A DNA stretch of 64,000 bases from Pseudomonas sp. HOU2 (GCF_040729435.1 NZ_CP160398.1:5189001-5253000), one strand, 5' to 3'. Numbered from the stretch's first letter, positions 41,948 through 52,050 are shown. Program-made: numbers and translations. The notes: a model not told the origin generated them from the sequence alone.

Positions 41948-42202
41948 TCAGCGATCGGGCAGGGTGATGTTGAGTTCCAGAATCGAGCAACTGCCCTGGC
42001 TTTCCAGTGCAACGTGTACATCGTCGTTGCCGATGTTGACGTACTTGCGGATCACGTCGACCAGTTCCTTCTGCAAGGCTGGCAGGTAATCCGGCGTGCT
42101 GCGCTGGCCGCGCTCATGCGCCACGATGATCTGTAGACGCTCTTTCGCTACCGAGGCGGTACTTGGCTTTTTGTTGGCACGAAAGAAGTCAAAAAGGTTC
42201 AT
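41948..42202 (-). CDS. minE: cell division topological specificity factor MinE
   Basis: 84 aa with the anti-MinCD helix [17 protein letters not shown] and the topological domain [18 protein letters not shown]. It drives MinD ATPase and pole-to-pole oscillation, so that FtsZ assembles at midcell. The start overlaps the minD stop (TAATG), indicating coupled translation. Confidence 0.98.
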   Translation of the reverse strand: MNLFDFFRANKKPSTASVAKERLQIIVAHERGQRSTPDYLPALQKELVDVIRKYVNIGNDDVHVALESQGSCSILELNITLPDR

Positions 42203-43014
42203 TACCTACCTCCAAACAGGCGCTCGAAGAATCCCTTCTTCGTAACATCGAGGAAACGATGTTCTTTTTCTTTGCCCAGCAGACGATCAACGGCATCGCT
42301 GTAGGCCTGACCGGCATCGCTCTGGTCGTCGAGAATCACTGGAACGCCCGAGTTGGAAGCCTTCAGGACCGCCTGCGACTCAGGGATGACGCCCAGCAGG
42401 GTCACGGCCAGAATTTCCTTCACGTCTTCGACGCCCAGCATTTCGCCATCGCTGACGCGCTGTGGGTTGTAACGGGTCAGCAGGAGGTGTTCCTTGATCG
42501 GCTCTTCGCCGAGTTCGGCACGACGCGATTTGCTGGCCAGCAGGCCGAGCATGCGGTCCGAATCTCGTACCGAGGACACTTCCGGGTTGGTCACGATGAT
42601 CGCTTCGTCGGCGAAATACATGGCCAGGTGCGCACCTTTCTCGATGCCCGCCGGGGAGTCGCAGACCACGAAGTCGAAGTCTTCCTTCAACTGCATCAGG
42701 ACTTTTTCCACGCCTTCCTGGGTCAGCGCGTCTTTGTCGCGGGTCTGGCTGGCGGCCAGCACGTAGAGGTTTTCCAGGCGCTTGTCTTTGATCAGCGCCT
42801 GCTGCAGGTTGGCTTCGCCGTTGACCACGTTGACGAAGTCGTACACCACGCGACGCTCGCAACCCATGATCAGGTCGAGGTTACGCAGGCCCACGTCGAA
42901 GTCGACGATCACTGTTTTGTGGCCGCGCAGAGCGAGGCCGGTACCGATAGCGGCGCTGGTGGTGGTCTTACCCACACCACCCTTGCCGGATGTAACCACG
43001 AGAATCTTGGCCAA
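42202..43014 (-). CDS. minD: septum site-determining ATPase MinD
   Basis: 270 aa. The deviant Walker [11 protein letters not shown] is at the N-terminus, and the amphipathic membrane helix ([12 protein letters not shown]) at the C-terminus. It binds membrane in the ATP form and recruits MinC. minC lies 199 bp upstream, so minDE may also have a promoter of its own. Confidence 0.98.
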   Translation of the reverse strand: MAKILVVTSGKGGVGKTTTSAAIGTGLALRGHKTVIVDFDVGLRNLDLIMGCERRVVYDFVNVVNGEANLQQALIKDKRLENLYVLAASQTRDKDALTQEGVEKVLMQLKEDFDFVVCDSPAGIEKGAHLAMYFADEAIIVTNPEVSSVRDSDRMLGLLASKSRRAELGEEPIKEHLLLTRYNPQRVSDGEMLGVEDVKEILAVTLLGVIPESQAVLKASNSGVPVILDDQSDAGQAYSDAVDRLLGKEKEHRFLDVTKKGFFERLFGGR

Positions 43015-43213
43015 GGTGTTTCACCCCTAAGGAAGAAGGACTTTTTAGCCCCTGAAAAACATCTCTTGAAAACTACTGCAGTCGGACAGCCTTGGCTGGA
43101 ATTCGGCGCAAGTCGCAATTGCCGGGGGCAAACGCTGCTTGATCCTTTTTCCTACTTCGTTTGAGCCGTTTTCGCTACGTTTTAGAGATGCTTGGAAAAT
43201 GCGGCAGTATCCG

Positions 43214-43951
43214 TTAAAGCCGAATGATGTTCAACACGTCGGCCGACAGGCTGACCTGGACGCCGGAGCCCCACAGTGGATCGCGGCGCAAATCTTCGGA
43301 AACCTTGTAATGCCCGGCGATGGAGATCAGTTCAGCGCTCAATTGCTGACAGAAAATCCGGGCCTTGGTGTCGCCTTTGACGCCGGCCAGTGCGCGACCG
43401 CGCATCGGGCCGTATACATGGATGTTGCCATCGGCCAGAAGTTCCGCCCCCGGACTGACCGAGGACACCACCACCAGATCGCCACCCTGGGCATATATCT
43501 GTTGGCCACCACGTACTGGCGTAGTGATAACGCGGGTCGCTTTGACGGTCGGCTCCGGCGGCTTTTCCGGCTTCTTTTTGACTTCCGGTTCCGGCGCTTC
43601 CAGCGGTCGCTCACGAGCGCCGGACGGCGGCAGCACCGGGATGTCGATGGCGATGGCGGCGGCGATATCTTCGATACGGCTGGCGCGGATCGCCAGGGTG
43701 CGCAGGCCATGCTGGCGGCACACGCGCATCAGGCCGGGCAGATCGACCGCGCCTTCGCCGGGCGGCAGTTTGTCCAGCGCCAGGACCAGCGGCGCATTGC
43801 TGAAGAAATTCGGCGCCTGGGCGACTTTGGCGGCCAGTTGCCGATCAAGGCTGTCGAGGTCGTTGCGGGACAGTTCCAGCACCGTGATGGCCAGCATGCT
43901 GCCCTTCAACTGGAACACGGGATCTCGGTCTGGCGATTCGTTTTGGCTCAT
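43214..43951 (-). CDS. minC: septum formation inhibitor MinC
   Basis: 245 aa from ATG 43951 ([20 protein letters not shown]). The N-terminal FtsZ-inhibiting domain is joined by a Pro/Glu/Lys-rich linker (about residues 112-135) to the beta-helical MinD-binding domain with [21 protein letters not shown] longer frame to 44017 has no fitting start. Divergent from the lipid A acyltransferase gene across a 117-bp promoter region. Confidence 0.96.
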   Translation of the reverse strand: MSQNESPDRDPVFQLKGSMLAITVLELSRNDLDSLDRQLAAKVAQAPNFFSNAPLVLALDKLPPGEGAVDLPGLMRVCRQHGLRTLAIRASRIEDIAAAIAIDIPVLPPSGARERPLEAPEPEVKKKPEKPPEPTVKATRVITTPVRGGQQIYAQGGDLVVVSSVSPGAELLADGNIHVYGPMRGRALAGVKGDTKARIFCQQLSAELISIAGHYKVSEDLRRDPLWGSGVQVSLSADVLNIIRL

Positions 43952-44068
43952 ATCGGCATACAACGGCTTGTCACTAAAAGTGCCGAGACTTATAACGAGA
44001 ACGCCCGCGAGCCGCAAGCCGGGTCGAACGATGTAGAATGCGCGGCCACTGAATTTACGGAAGCTTTA

Positions 44069-45004
44069 ATGGATCGCCCGCGTTTTCGAAGAGCCTATCT
44101 TTCTCCCCGCTTCTGGCCGCTCTGGTGCGGTCTGGGGCTGTTGTGGCTGGTCGTGCAGTTGCCGTATGCGGTTTTACTGACGATCGGTCGAATCCTGGGC
44201 GCGTTGATGTATCGCGTGGCCGGCGACCGGCGGCGCATCGCCAAGCGCAATCTCGAGCTGTGCTTCCCGGAAAAATCCGCTGCCGAGCGCAAACGCCTGC
44301 TCAAGGAAAACTTCGCCTCCACCGGCATCGCGTTTTTTGAAATGGCGATGAGCTGGTGGTGGTCGCGCGAGCGTCTGGCCAAACTGGCGCATGTCGAAGG
44401 CCTGGAGCATCTGCAAAACGCCCAGCGCGAGGGCAAGGGCGTGATCCTGATGGCTGCGCACTTCACCACCCTGGAAATCGGCGCGGCGCTGCTCGGTCAG
44501 CAGCACACCATCGATGGCATGTACCGCGAGCACAAGAACCCGTTGTTCGACTTCGTCCAGCGTCGGGGCCGTGAGCGGCACAATCTCGATTCGCTGGCGG
44601 TGGAGCGTGACGACGTGCGTGGCATGCTCAAGCTGCTGCGTTCGGGCCGGGCGATCTGGTACGCACCGGATCAGGACTATGGCGCCAAGCAAAGCATCTT
44701 CGTGCCGCTGTTCGGCATTCAGGCAGCGACCGTGACCGCGACCACCAAATTCGCCCGCTTGGGTAAAGCGTTGGTGGTGCCGTTCACTCAGGAGCGTCTG
44801 GCGGACGGCAGCGGTTACCGGCTGGTGATCCATCCGCCGCTGGAAGACTTCCCGGGCGAGACCGAAGAGGCCGACTGCATCCGCATCAACCAATGGGTGG
44901 AAAGTGCATTGCGCGCCTGCCCTGAGCAATACTTGTGGGCGCACCGCCGCTTCAAGAGCCGTCCACCGGGCGAGCCGAAGCTTTACCCGAAACGGCGCGG
45001 CTGA
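44069..45004 (+). CDS. htrB: lipid A biosynthesis lauroyl acyltransferase (LpxL/HtrB)
   Basis: 311 aa with one N-terminal membrane helix. HX4D motif HFTTLEIG, then APDQDYGAKQSIFVPLFG. It adds a secondary acyl chain to Kdo2-lipid A or its precursor at the inner membrane. GGAAG precedes ATG 44069; the open frame extends upstream without start signals. It is divergent from minC, as in P. aeruginosa PA3242. It could be the second acyltransferase paralogue (LpxM-like) instead. Confidence 0.9.
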   Translation: MDRPRFRRAYLSPRFWPLWCGLGLLWLVVQLPYAVLLTIGRILGALMYRVAGDRRRIAKRNLELCFPEKSAAERKRLLKENFASTGIAFFEMAMSWWWSRERLAKLAHVEGLEHLQNAQREGKGVILMAAHFTTLEIGAALLGQQHTIDGMYREHKNPLFDFVQRRGRERHNLDSLAVERDDVRGMLKLLRSGRAIWYAPDQDYGAKQSIFVPLFGIQAATVTATTKFARLGKALVVPFTQERLADGSGYRLVIHPPLEDFPGETEEADCIRINQWVESALRACPEQYLWAHRRFKSRPPGEPKLYPKRRG

Positions 45005-45039
45005 TTCACTCACCCTTTCAAGCACCATGGAGCGTTGCG

Positions 45040-46212
45040 ATGAGCCCAGCTGAACCGGTCACAGGTTTGATTCTTTCCGGCGGCGGGGCTCGGGCGGCGT
45101 ATCAGGTGGGGGTGCTGGCGGCGATTGCCGAATTGCTGCCGCTGGGTGCGGACAACCCGTTTCCGGTGATCGTCGGCACCTCGGCCGGGGCGATCAACGC
45201 GGTCAGCCTCGCCAGTGGCGCCAGCGATTTTCGCGCGGCCATCGAACGCCTGACCCTGTTCTGGCAGGGCTTTCGCAGCCATCGAGTGTTGCGCAGCGAC
45301 TGGCCGGGAGTGATCCGGCAGGCCAGCCGCTTTGTCAGTCACAGCCTGCTCGGCATGGGCCGACACCTGCCGGTGGCGTTGCTCAACAGTTCGCCGCTGC
45401 GCGACCTGCTCAATGAAAAACTGCACATGCCCGGCATCGCCGAGTCCATCGCGCGCAAGCAATTGCATGCGGTGGCGGTGACCGCGTTCGGCTACGAGTC
45501 GGGACAGGCAGTGACCTTCTATCAGGGCGGCGGCAAGATCGATGCGTGGTTGCGCCATCGACGCATCGGCGTGCCGGCGCAATTGTCGGTGGACCATTTG
45601 CTGGCCAGTTCGGCGATCCCGTTGCTGTTTGCCCCGGTGAAAATCGGCGAGGAATATTTCGGTGACGGCGCAGTGCGGCAATCGGCACCGATCAGCCCGG
45701 CGCTGCACCTGGGCGCGAGTCGGGTGCTGGTGGTGGGCGTCAGCGGCAACCCGCGGGGTTTCGATCCGCAGCAACCGCTGGAGCGTGCCTACACCGGGCA
45801 GCAGCCAACGCTGGCGCAGATTGGCGGACACATGCTCAACAGCACGTTCATTGACAGTCTGGAGAGCGACATCGAATTGCTGCAGCGCCTCAACCAGTTC
45901 AGCCACCTGATGCCCGAGGGCACGCCGACCCGCGAGCTGGGCGTGGCGCCGGTGGAGGTGCTGGTGATTTCGCCGAGCCAGCCGATCGATGAAATCGCGG
46001 CGCGCCATCGTCAGGAATTGCCGGCGGCGTTGCGTCTGTTTTTGCGTGGGCCGGGAGCGACCAAGACCAGTGGGGCAGGGGTGCTGAGTTATCTGCTGTT
46101 CGAGGCGGGGTATTGCAGCGAGCTGATCGACCTGGGACGGCGCGATGCGTTGGCCAAGCGTGAGGAACTGTGCCGGTTTCTGGGGATCAGCGAAGTGGTC
46201 GTTCCCACATGA
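45040..46212 (+). CDS. patatin-like phospholipase family protein
   Basis: 390 aa. The oxyanion motif GLILSGGGARAAYQVG, nucleophile GTSAGAIN and catalytic Asp GDGAVRQ form a complete Ser-Asp dyad. A DUF3336-like C-terminal half follows. It has no signal peptide, so it acts inside the cell, probably as an esterase/phospholipase A. It follows the lipid A acyltransferase gene by 35 bp and is probably co-transcribed, which suggests a link to envelope lipid turnover. Confidence 0.9.
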   Translation: MSPAEPVTGLILSGGGARAAYQVGVLAAIAELLPLGADNPFPVIVGTSAGAINAVSLASGASDFRAAIERLTLFWQGFRSHRVLRSDWPGVIRQASRFVSHSLLGMGRHLPVALLNSSPLRDLLNEKLHMPGIAESIARKQLHAVAVTAFGYESGQAVTFYQGGGKIDAWLRHRRIGVPAQLSVDHLLASSAIPLLFAPVKIGEEYFGDGAVRQSAPISPALHLGASRVLVVGVSGNPRGFDPQQPLERAYTGQQPTLAQIGGHMLNSTFIDSLESDIELLQRLNQFSHLMPEGTPTRELGVAPVEVLVISPSQPIDEIAARHRQELPAALRLFLRGPGATKTSGAGVLSYLLFEAGYCSELIDLGRRDALAKREELCRFLGISEVVVPT

Positions 46213-46229
46213 AGTCTGCGGTGCGGCAA

Positions 46230-46320
46230 ATCGCTGGCAAGCCAGCTCCCACAGGTTTTTGGGTGGGCACAAAAAAGTGAACGACACATAACCCTGTGGG
46301 AGCTGGCTTGCCAGCGATGG
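46230..46320. repeat. REP inverted pair (type A)
   Basis: TCGCTGGCAAGCCAGCTCCC and its inverse face each other between the convergent patatin and Tsx-like genes. Confidence 0.87.
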
Positions 46321-46350
46321 CGTCCTCGCAGACGCCATCTACACCCGTCA

Positions 46351-47136
46351 TCAGAAGTGGAACTTCACCAGGAAGCTGGTCACGTTCTGATTGGTGGTAA
46401 AGCCACGGGTGTCGTCGATCCCGTACTTGTCTTTCCAGTAGTCGTATTCCACACCGACGTACAGTTGCTTCTCGCCGAAATGCAGCGCCTTGCCCAGGTC
46501 GTATTTGACCTGTGGGTTGAAGTGCAGGTTGGCGTGGTATTCGCCTTTGCTGTTGACGTCGTTGTCGACCACCCAGTCCATGTAACCGTCGATCAGCACG
46601 TTCGAGCTGCCGACCGGGATGGTGTAGGACCAGACCGGGGTGATCTGCCAGACGTTGTCACCCGGACGCGAGCCGTCGGTGTGACGCTGGTAGAAGTTCA
46701 GCTGGAAGTAGTCGAAACCCGGGATCGCCAGGTCAAAACCTGGACCGATCAGGTACGACTCGACGTCGCCTTCACCGAACTCGTAAGTCATCGCCAGCAG
46801 CACGTCCTTGATCGGGCCGAATTCGAGCTTCTGGTCCAGTACCTTGCCCAGCGAGATGCGCGGCTGGAACTCACCGTAATAGGTGTTGTTGCCGACGCCG
46901 CCATCCGGCTTGCCGTTGTAGAAGATCTTGTCAATGAACAGGAAGTTATCCCCGTACTTCCAGGCATCGGCGTGCTCGAAGGTGACGGTCTGCTGGATCG
47001 CCGGATTGACCTTGAAGTCTTTGCCGTAGAGGTAGGTCAGGCTGTTGTTCTGCCATTGCAGCAGGCCATCGGCCATGGCCTCGCCGCCGGCCAGCATCGA
47101 TCCCGCGAGCATCAGGCTGGTGCACATACGTTTCAT
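46351..47136 (-). CDS. Tsx-like nucleoside-specific outer membrane channel, copy 1
   Basis: 261 aa with signal peptide (LMLAGSMLAGGEAMA). It has amphipathic beta strands and ends in F (VKFHF), the usual last residue of a barrel. The motif LEFGPIKDVLLAMTYEFGEG belongs to the OmpK/Tsx family (PF03502). It shares most of its length with the gene at 47510. It probably carries nucleosides or purines across the outer membrane, which fits the purine catabolism genes beside it. Confidence 0.87.
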   Translation of the reverse strand: MKRMCTSLMLAGSMLAGGEAMADGLLQWQNNSLTYLYGKDFKVNPAIQQTVTFEHADAWKYGDNFLFIDKIFYNGKPDGGVGNNTYYGEFQPRISLGKVLDQKLEFGPIKDVLLAMTYEFGEGDVESYLIGPGFDLAIPGFDYFQLNFYQRHTDGSRPGDNVWQITPVWSYTIPVGSSNVLIDGYMDWVVDNDVNSKGEYHANLHFNPQVKYDLGKALHFGEKQLYVGVEYDYWKDKYGIDDTRGFTTNQNVTSFLVKFHF

Positions 47137-47509
47137 TCGGTTGCTCCCAAAGTAGGTGTTCCACGTTTATTTTTTTAAGATCGGCGCTCTGGTGTGGCGC
47201 CTTTTTTCGTTGCTGCAAAAGTCATCCGACCGGTCAGCTTTGATGCTGTTAGCAAGAGCTGAGCCAAGGCTTTCGAAAAGCAAAAAAACGCCCTTTCGGC
47301 TGCTGAAAAACAGTCGATTGAGCGTGTTTTCGGGATGCCTCGGTACTGACCGGGGCCGGGATAAGTTGGCCCGTTGGTCAGGAATTAAATCCGGGCTTTT
47401 TTTTAGACCGAATTCAAGAGGCCGCGGAGAATACTGACTCCTCGGCCAGGTCTCAAGTGCCCCGCAACAGAGCACCGACGACAGGTATGGGGCACGGTTG
47501 CGGGCCATC
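47137..47509. other. 373-bp spacer between the two Tsx-like genes
   Basis: No credible ORF. GGCGC (47183-47187) and GCGCC (47197-47201) followed by six T residues look like a terminator on the plus strand, where no gene is read. An inverted repeat GTGCCCC (47457-47463) / GGGGCAC (47489-47495) lies just after the second Tsx stop and may end its transcript. Both the regulatory region of copy 1 and the 3' end of copy 2 must lie here. Confidence 0.5.
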
Positions 47510-48295
47510 TTAGAAATGCACCTTCACCAGCAGGCTGGCGGTGTTCTGATTGGTGTCGAAGCTGTGGGTGCTTTCGATCCCGTATTTGTTTTTCCAGTAA
47601 CTGTATTCGGTGCCGACATACAGCTGTTTCTGGCTCCAGCCCAGGGCTTTGCCGAGGTCGTATTTGATCTGCGGATTGATGTGCAGGTTGGCGTGGTAGG
47701 TGCCGCGCGAGTTCTGATCGTTGTCGACCACCCAGTCCAGATAGCCGTCGATCAACAGGTCGGAATTACCCAGCGGCACGCTGTAAGACCAGCCCGGGGT
47801 GATCTGCCAGACGCCATCGCCGGGGCGCGGGCCTTCGGTCTGGCGGCGGAAGATGTTCAGGGTCACGTAATTGAAACCGGGCACTTTCAGGTCGAAGCCG
47901 GGGCCGATCAGGTAGGCCTCGCTGTCGCCTTCGCCGTACTCGTAGGTCATTGCCAGCAGCACATCCTTGATCGGGCCGAACTCGAGCTTGCGATCGAAGA
48001 TCTTGCCGAACGAGAAGCGTGGGGTGAATTCGCCGTAGAAAGTGTGCGGGCCTTTGTTCGCGTCTTCTTTGCCGTTGTAGAAGATCTTGTCGACGAACAG
48101 GAAGTTGTCGCCGTACTTCCACTTGTCGGCGTGTTCGAACGTCACCGTCTGCTGGATCGACGGGTTGATCGCGAAGTTCTTGCCGTACAGGTAGCTCAGG
48201 CTGTTGGTCTGCCACAGCAGTAAATCGCCGGCCATGGCCTGACTCGCGGCCAGCAGGCCGCCACTCAACAGAACGTTGGTTTGCGTGCGAATCAT
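47510..48295 (-). CDS. Tsx-like nucleoside-specific outer membrane channel, copy 2
   Basis: 261 aa from ATG 48295 after GAGGGAG; a longer frame to 48385 runs through a REP and is not a gene. Signal peptide NVLLSGGLLAASQAMA. About two thirds identical to copy 1 by eye, same length, ending VKVHF. A recent tandem duplication followed by divergence is likely. Location next to the urate permease suggests purine/urate uptake. Confidence 0.87.
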   Translation of the reverse strand: MIRTQTNVLLSGGLLAASQAMAGDLLLWQTNSLSYLYGKNFAINPSIQQTVTFEHADKWKYGDNFLFVDKIFYNGKEDANKGPHTFYGEFTPRFSFGKIFDRKLEFGPIKDVLLAMTYEYGEGDSEAYLIGPGFDLKVPGFNYVTLNIFRRQTEGPRPGDGVWQITPGWSYSVPLGNSDLLIDGYLDWVVDNDQNSRGTYHANLHINPQIKYDLGKALGWSQKQLYVGTEYSYWKNKYGIESTHSFDTNQNTASLLVKVHF

Positions 48296-48343
48296 TGGTT
48301 GCTCCCTCTTGTTTTTATTTTTAAGGCGCAGAGCTGTTGACCC

Positions 48344-48434
48344 TTGTAGGAGTGAGCCTGCTCGCGATGGCGTTCTTTCAATCAACTCATGTGTTGAATG
48401 TCATACCGTCATCGCGAGCAGGCTCACTCCTACA
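48344..48434. repeat. REP inverted pair (type B)
   Basis: TTGTAGGAGTGAGCCTGCTC and its inverse face each other between the permease and Tsx-like genes. Confidence 0.85.
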
Positions 48435-48453
48435 GGGGGGTAGCGTTTTTCAG

Positions 48454-49812
48454 TTAATGCTGATGTGCATGGCAGTCGTTGATCGCTGCGCGTTCCTTGC
48501 CGCCAAGAATGTTGAACAACAGATTCAGCGTCAGCGCGCTGAGGGTGGCCATGGCGATGCCGCTGTGGGTGATCGGGCTCATCCACATTGGCAGATGCGC
48601 GAAGAACTCCGGACGCACCACCGGGATCAGGCCCATGCCGATGCTCACCGCCACCAGCAACTGGTTGCGGCGGTCACCGATGTCCGCCTCTTGCAGGATC
48701 TTGATCCCGGTGGCGGCGACCATGCCGAACATCGCAATCGCCGCACCGCCCAGCACTGCTGGCGGAATCGACGCGACAAGAAATGCCGCTTTTGGCAGCA
48801 GGCTCAGCACGATCAGCAGACCACCGGCAACGATGGTCACCGAACGGCAGCGCACGCCGGTCATCTGCACCAGGCCGATGTTCTGCGCGAAGGAGGAGTG
48901 GGTGAAGGTGTTGAAGAAACCGGCCACGAACGAGGCGCCGGCATCGCACAGCAGGCCGCGACGCAGCATGCGTGGGCAGACTTCCTGACCGGTGATCTTG
49001 CCCAGTGCAAGGAACATCCCGGTGGACTCGACGAAGATGATCACCACCACCAGGCACATCGACAGGATCGGCGCCAGTTCGAATTTCGGCATGCCGAAGT
49101 GCAGCGGGGTGACAAACTGAACCCACGGCGCGTTGGCCATGCCGCTCAGGTCCACCATGCCGATCGCGCCGCACAGCACGTAGCCGAAACACATGCCGAT
49201 CAGTACGGAAATATTGACCCAGAAGCCGCGCATGAAGCGGTGGATCAGCAGAATGGTCGCCAGCACCAGAGCGGCGATGGCCAGATAAACCGGGGAGCCG
49301 AATTGCGCAGCGGCGGCACCGCCACCGGCCCAGTTCACGGCCACGGGGAACAGCGACAGACCGATCGAGGTGATGACCGTGCCGGTCACCAGCGGTGGGA
49401 AGAAACGTACGACCTTGGACATGAACGGCGCGATGAGCATGCCGAAGAACCCGGCGGCGATCGTGGCACCGAAGATCCCCTGCAGACCGATACCGGGCAT
49501 GCCGGCCATGGCAACCATGCTGCCGACCGCCGCGAAACTGGCGCCCATCATCACCGGCATGCGGATGCCCATCGGGCCGATCCCTAAGGACTGCACGATG
49601 GTGGCGATGCCGGCGACCAGCAGGTCGGCGTTGATCAGGAAGGCGATTTCTTCACGACTCAGGCCAGCGGCCTGTCCGATGATCAACGGCACCGCGATGG
49701 CACCGCCGTACATCAGCAGAACATGTTGCAAACCGACCAGGATCAGTTGCAAAAGGGGCAAACGCTGAATGGCGGGTGCGTCGGGGATGCGCGCTTTGGA
49801 CAGCTCGGACAT
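48454..49812 (-). CDS. NCS2 family urate/xanthine permease
   Basis: 452 aa, 12-14 helices. It has the NAT signature region QNIGLVQMTGVRCRSV near residue 310 and the early motif VGLQHVLLMYGGAIAVPLI. Members of the UacT/XanQ branch import urate or xanthine with protons. It lies next to puuD and the urate-degradation genes, so urate is the likely substrate. It ends with a His-rich tail (CHAHQH). Confidence 0.9.
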   Translation of the reverse strand: MSELSKARIPDAPAIQRLPLLQLILVGLQHVLLMYGGAIAVPLIIGQAAGLSREEIAFLINADLLVAGIATIVQSLGIGPMGIRMPVMMGASFAAVGSMVAMAGMPGIGLQGIFGATIAAGFFGMLIAPFMSKVVRFFPPLVTGTVITSIGLSLFPVAVNWAGGGAAAAQFGSPVYLAIAALVLATILLIHRFMRGFWVNISVLIGMCFGYVLCGAIGMVDLSGMANAPWVQFVTPLHFGMPKFELAPILSMCLVVVIIFVESTGMFLALGKITGQEVCPRMLRRGLLCDAGASFVAGFFNTFTHSSFAQNIGLVQMTGVRCRSVTIVAGGLLIVLSLLPKAAFLVASIPPAVLGGAAIAMFGMVAATGIKILQEADIGDRRNQLLVAVSIGMGLIPVVRPEFFAHLPMWMSPITHSGIAMATLSALTLNLLFNILGGKERAAINDCHAHQH

Positions 49813-49910
49813 GCAACACCTCGGATCTTTTTTATTCTTGTGATTGAACAGCTGCCGGGTGGCTCACAGCTGTCCTTTTGCATCATTGATATTTGTGGCT
49901 GCAGAGATTT

Positions 49911-50020
49911 TTTGTGGCGAGGGAGCTTGCTCCCGCTGGACTGCGCAGCAGTCCCTGCTCTTCAGGCAAAGAGAGGGGCCGCTTCGCGACCCAGCGGGAG
50001 CAAGCTCCCTCGCCACAAAA
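49911..50020. repeat. inverted pair (type D)
   Basis: TTTGTGGCGAGGGAGCTTGC and its inverse enclose a spacer with a second short inverted repeat (CTGCGCAGCAG). Same family at 63735-63868. Confidence 0.85.
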
Positions 50021-50049
50021 GCCTGCTTTTACACAGGCTTTTGTCTGGC

Positions 50050-51372
50050 TCAGTTGGTCTGCGCTCCCTGCGCGATCCATGCACCGATCAGGTCACGTTC
50101 CTGCTGGGTCATCTGAGTGATGTTGCCCAATGGCATGATCTGCGTGGTGATGGCTTGCGCCTGGATCCGCGCCGCGTTCTGGCGGATCTGCTCGGGGGTG
50201 TCGAACATCACACCGGCGGGCGCCGCGCTGAACAACGGGCTGGTCGGTTTGGCCGAATGGCAGACCGCGCAGCGTTCCTGGATCACGTTGTGCACCTTGT
50301 CGAACGCAGGACCTGCGTTGGACGCTTGCGCCGGTGCCGCAGCAGGGGCAGCCGGAGCGGCTGGCGCTGCAGGTGCCGCCGCTTCAGCCGGTTTCGCGCC
50401 ACCGCCCAGTGCCGTTTCCGGCAGTGGCTGGTACTCGATTTTCGCGGGTGCCTTGGCCACGTCCGGTGCGGTCGGCATCGGCGCAGGGCCGGTGACGTAC
50501 GCCAGGGTGATCATGCCCACCGCTGCCACGGGCAGGGTCCAGGCAAACTTGTGGCTGTCGTGACGGGTGTTGAAGTAGTGACGCACCAACACCGCCAACA
50601 CTGCGATCCCGGCCAGGATCAACCAGTTGTACTGGCTGCCATAAGTGCTTGGGAAGTGGTTACTGATCATGATGAACAGCACCGGCAGGGTGAAGTAGTT
50701 GTTGTGACGCGAACGCAGCAAGCCCTTGGCTGGCAGCGCCGGGTCCGGCGTGCGGTTCTCGGCAATCGCCGCGACCAGTGCACGCTGCGCTGGCATGATG
50801 ATGCGGAACACGTTGCCGACCATGATGGTGCCGATGATCGCGCCGACGTGCAGGTACGCACCACGACCGCTGAACACCTTGCTGAAGCCATACGCCGCGC
50901 CGATGATCAGCACGAACAGGATGAAGCCGAGCAGGGCGGGTTTCTTGCCAAGGGCCGAATCGCAGAGGAAGTCGTAGATGAACCAGCCGGCGATCAGCGA
51001 ACCGATGCCGATGGCCACGCCTTCAGGGCCGGTCAGGCCGCTGCCGGGTGCCACGAGGTAGAGCACGGGGTTGGAGTAGAACACCACGCACAGCAGCGCG
51101 ATCCCCGACATCCAGGTGAAGTAGGCTTCCCATTTGAACCAGTGCAGGTTCTCCGGCATCGACGGTGGGGCCAGTTTGTATTTTTCCAGGTGATAGATAC
51201 CGCCGCCGTGGATCGCCCACAGATCACCGGCCAGACCGGTTTTCGGGTTGACGCGGTTGAGGTTGTTCTCCAGCCAGACGAAGTAGAACGACGCGCCGAT
51301 CCAGGCCACGCCAGTGATCATGTGAACCCAGCGCACGCTCAGGTTCAGCCATTCCAACAGATGTGCTTCCAC
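50050..51372 (-). CDS. puuD: urate hydroxylase PuuD (membrane urate oxidase with cytochrome c)
   Basis: 440 aa: eight helices, an Ala/Pro-rich linker (about residues 325-365) and a C-terminal cytochrome c with CAVCH at about 377. PuuD oxidises urate to 5-hydroxyisourate and passes electrons to the respiratory chain, replacing soluble uricase. Neighbours uraH and uraD encode the next two steps, so the pathway is complete. Confidence 0.95.
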   Translation of the reverse strand: MEAHLLEWLNLSVRWVHMITGVAWIGASFYFVWLENNLNRVNPKTGLAGDLWAIHGGGIYHLEKYKLAPPSMPENLHWFKWEAYFTWMSGIALLCVVFYSNPVLYLVAPGSGLTGPEGVAIGIGSLIAGWFIYDFLCDSALGKKPALLGFILFVLIIGAAYGFSKVFSGRGAYLHVGAIIGTIMVGNVFRIIMPAQRALVAAIAENRTPDPALPAKGLLRSRHNNYFTLPVLFIMISNHFPSTYGSQYNWLILAGIAVLAVLVRHYFNTRHDSHKFAWTLPVAAVGMITLAYVTGPAPMPTAPDVAKAPAKIEYQPLPETALGGGAKPAEAAAPAAPAAPAAPAAAPAQASNAGPAFDKVHNVIQERCAVCHSAKPTSPLFSAAPAGVMFDTPEQIRQNAARIQAQAITTQIMPLGNITQMTQQERDLIGAWIAQGAQTN

Positions 51373-51423
51373 AGTCTTTACCTCTCGCCTGTCACTCTTG
51401 TTGTCGAGTGATCAGACCTTCTC

Positions 51424-51927
51424 TTATTGGTGGGGGGCGAGGATCAAACGCTCATCCTCTTTGAAAAAATGCTCATCGCAGTTATTGCCTGTGCCACTGC
51501 GATCAACCACCAGGAAGTCATCCCGCTTTTCGATCGTCAGCACCGGGTGGTGCCAGACGCCGCGATGGTAATTGATGCCCTGCCTGCCGTTGGTGACGAA
51601 GGCGCGGACCAAGCCTGATACAGGTTCATCGCCAAGTGGCGCGACCACGATCAGAAAGGGGTTGCCGAGCAGCGGAATGAAAGCCTGGCTGCCCAGCGGA
51701 TGGCGTTCCAGCATGCTCACGGTCAGCGGCATGTCCTGCGCGTCGGCGCGGAAGATGCTGATGATCGCGTTGTCCTCAGGCGTAGCGGTTTCGACCGTCG
51801 CCAGTTTGTGGAAGCGCATGGTCGAACCGTTGTTGATCATGAAGTGGTCGCTGCCGTCGGTTTCGATCACGTCACCGAAGGGGGCGAAGGCTTCTTTGGT
51901 CAGCGGTTCAATCTGTAGTGTGCGCAT
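51424..51927 (-). CDS. allA: ureidoglycolate lyase AllA
   Basis: 167 aa, cupin-like fold. The N-terminus MRTLQIEPLTKEAFAPFGDV and the metal/substrate region GINYHRGVWHHPVL are characteristic. It cleaves ureidoglycolate to glyoxylate and urea, the last step of the allantoate branch. ATG 51927 is preferred over a longer frame to 51990. It lies 123 bp after alc and just before puuD. Confidence 0.95.
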   Translation of the reverse strand: MRTLQIEPLTKEAFAPFGDVIETDGSDHFMINNGSTMRFHKLATVETATPEDNAIISIFRADAQDMPLTVSMLERHPLGSQAFIPLLGNPFLIVVAPLGDEPVSGLVRAFVTNGRQGINYHRGVWHHPVLTIEKRDDFLVVDRSGTGNNCDEHFFKEDERLILAPHQ

Positions 51928-51966
51928 GCTGTTCTTTTCCGAATTCTGTGTTGTTAGAACTATCGC

Positions 51967-52039
51967 CATCGCGGGCAAGCCCGCTCCCACAGTGGACTGT
52001 GGCGTTCACAAAACCTGTGGGAGCTGGCTTGCCAGCGAT
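51967..52039. repeat. REP inverted pair (type A)
   Basis: CATCGCGGGCAAGCCCGCTC, a compensated variant, faces the standard unit at 52015-52039. The base changes in the first arm keep its own hairpin paired. It lies between alc and allA. Confidence 0.85.
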
Positions 52040-52050
52040 TGGGTTCAACC

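Noticed and set aside
43139..44068. Long N-terminal extension of the lipid A acyltransferase frame
   Set aside because: The extension is antisense to minC and lacks start signals; ATG 44069 with GGAAG gives normal family length.
48296..48385. Upstream extension of the second Tsx-like gene
   Set aside because: It would read through a REP; ATG 48295 has GAGGGAG and a signal peptide.
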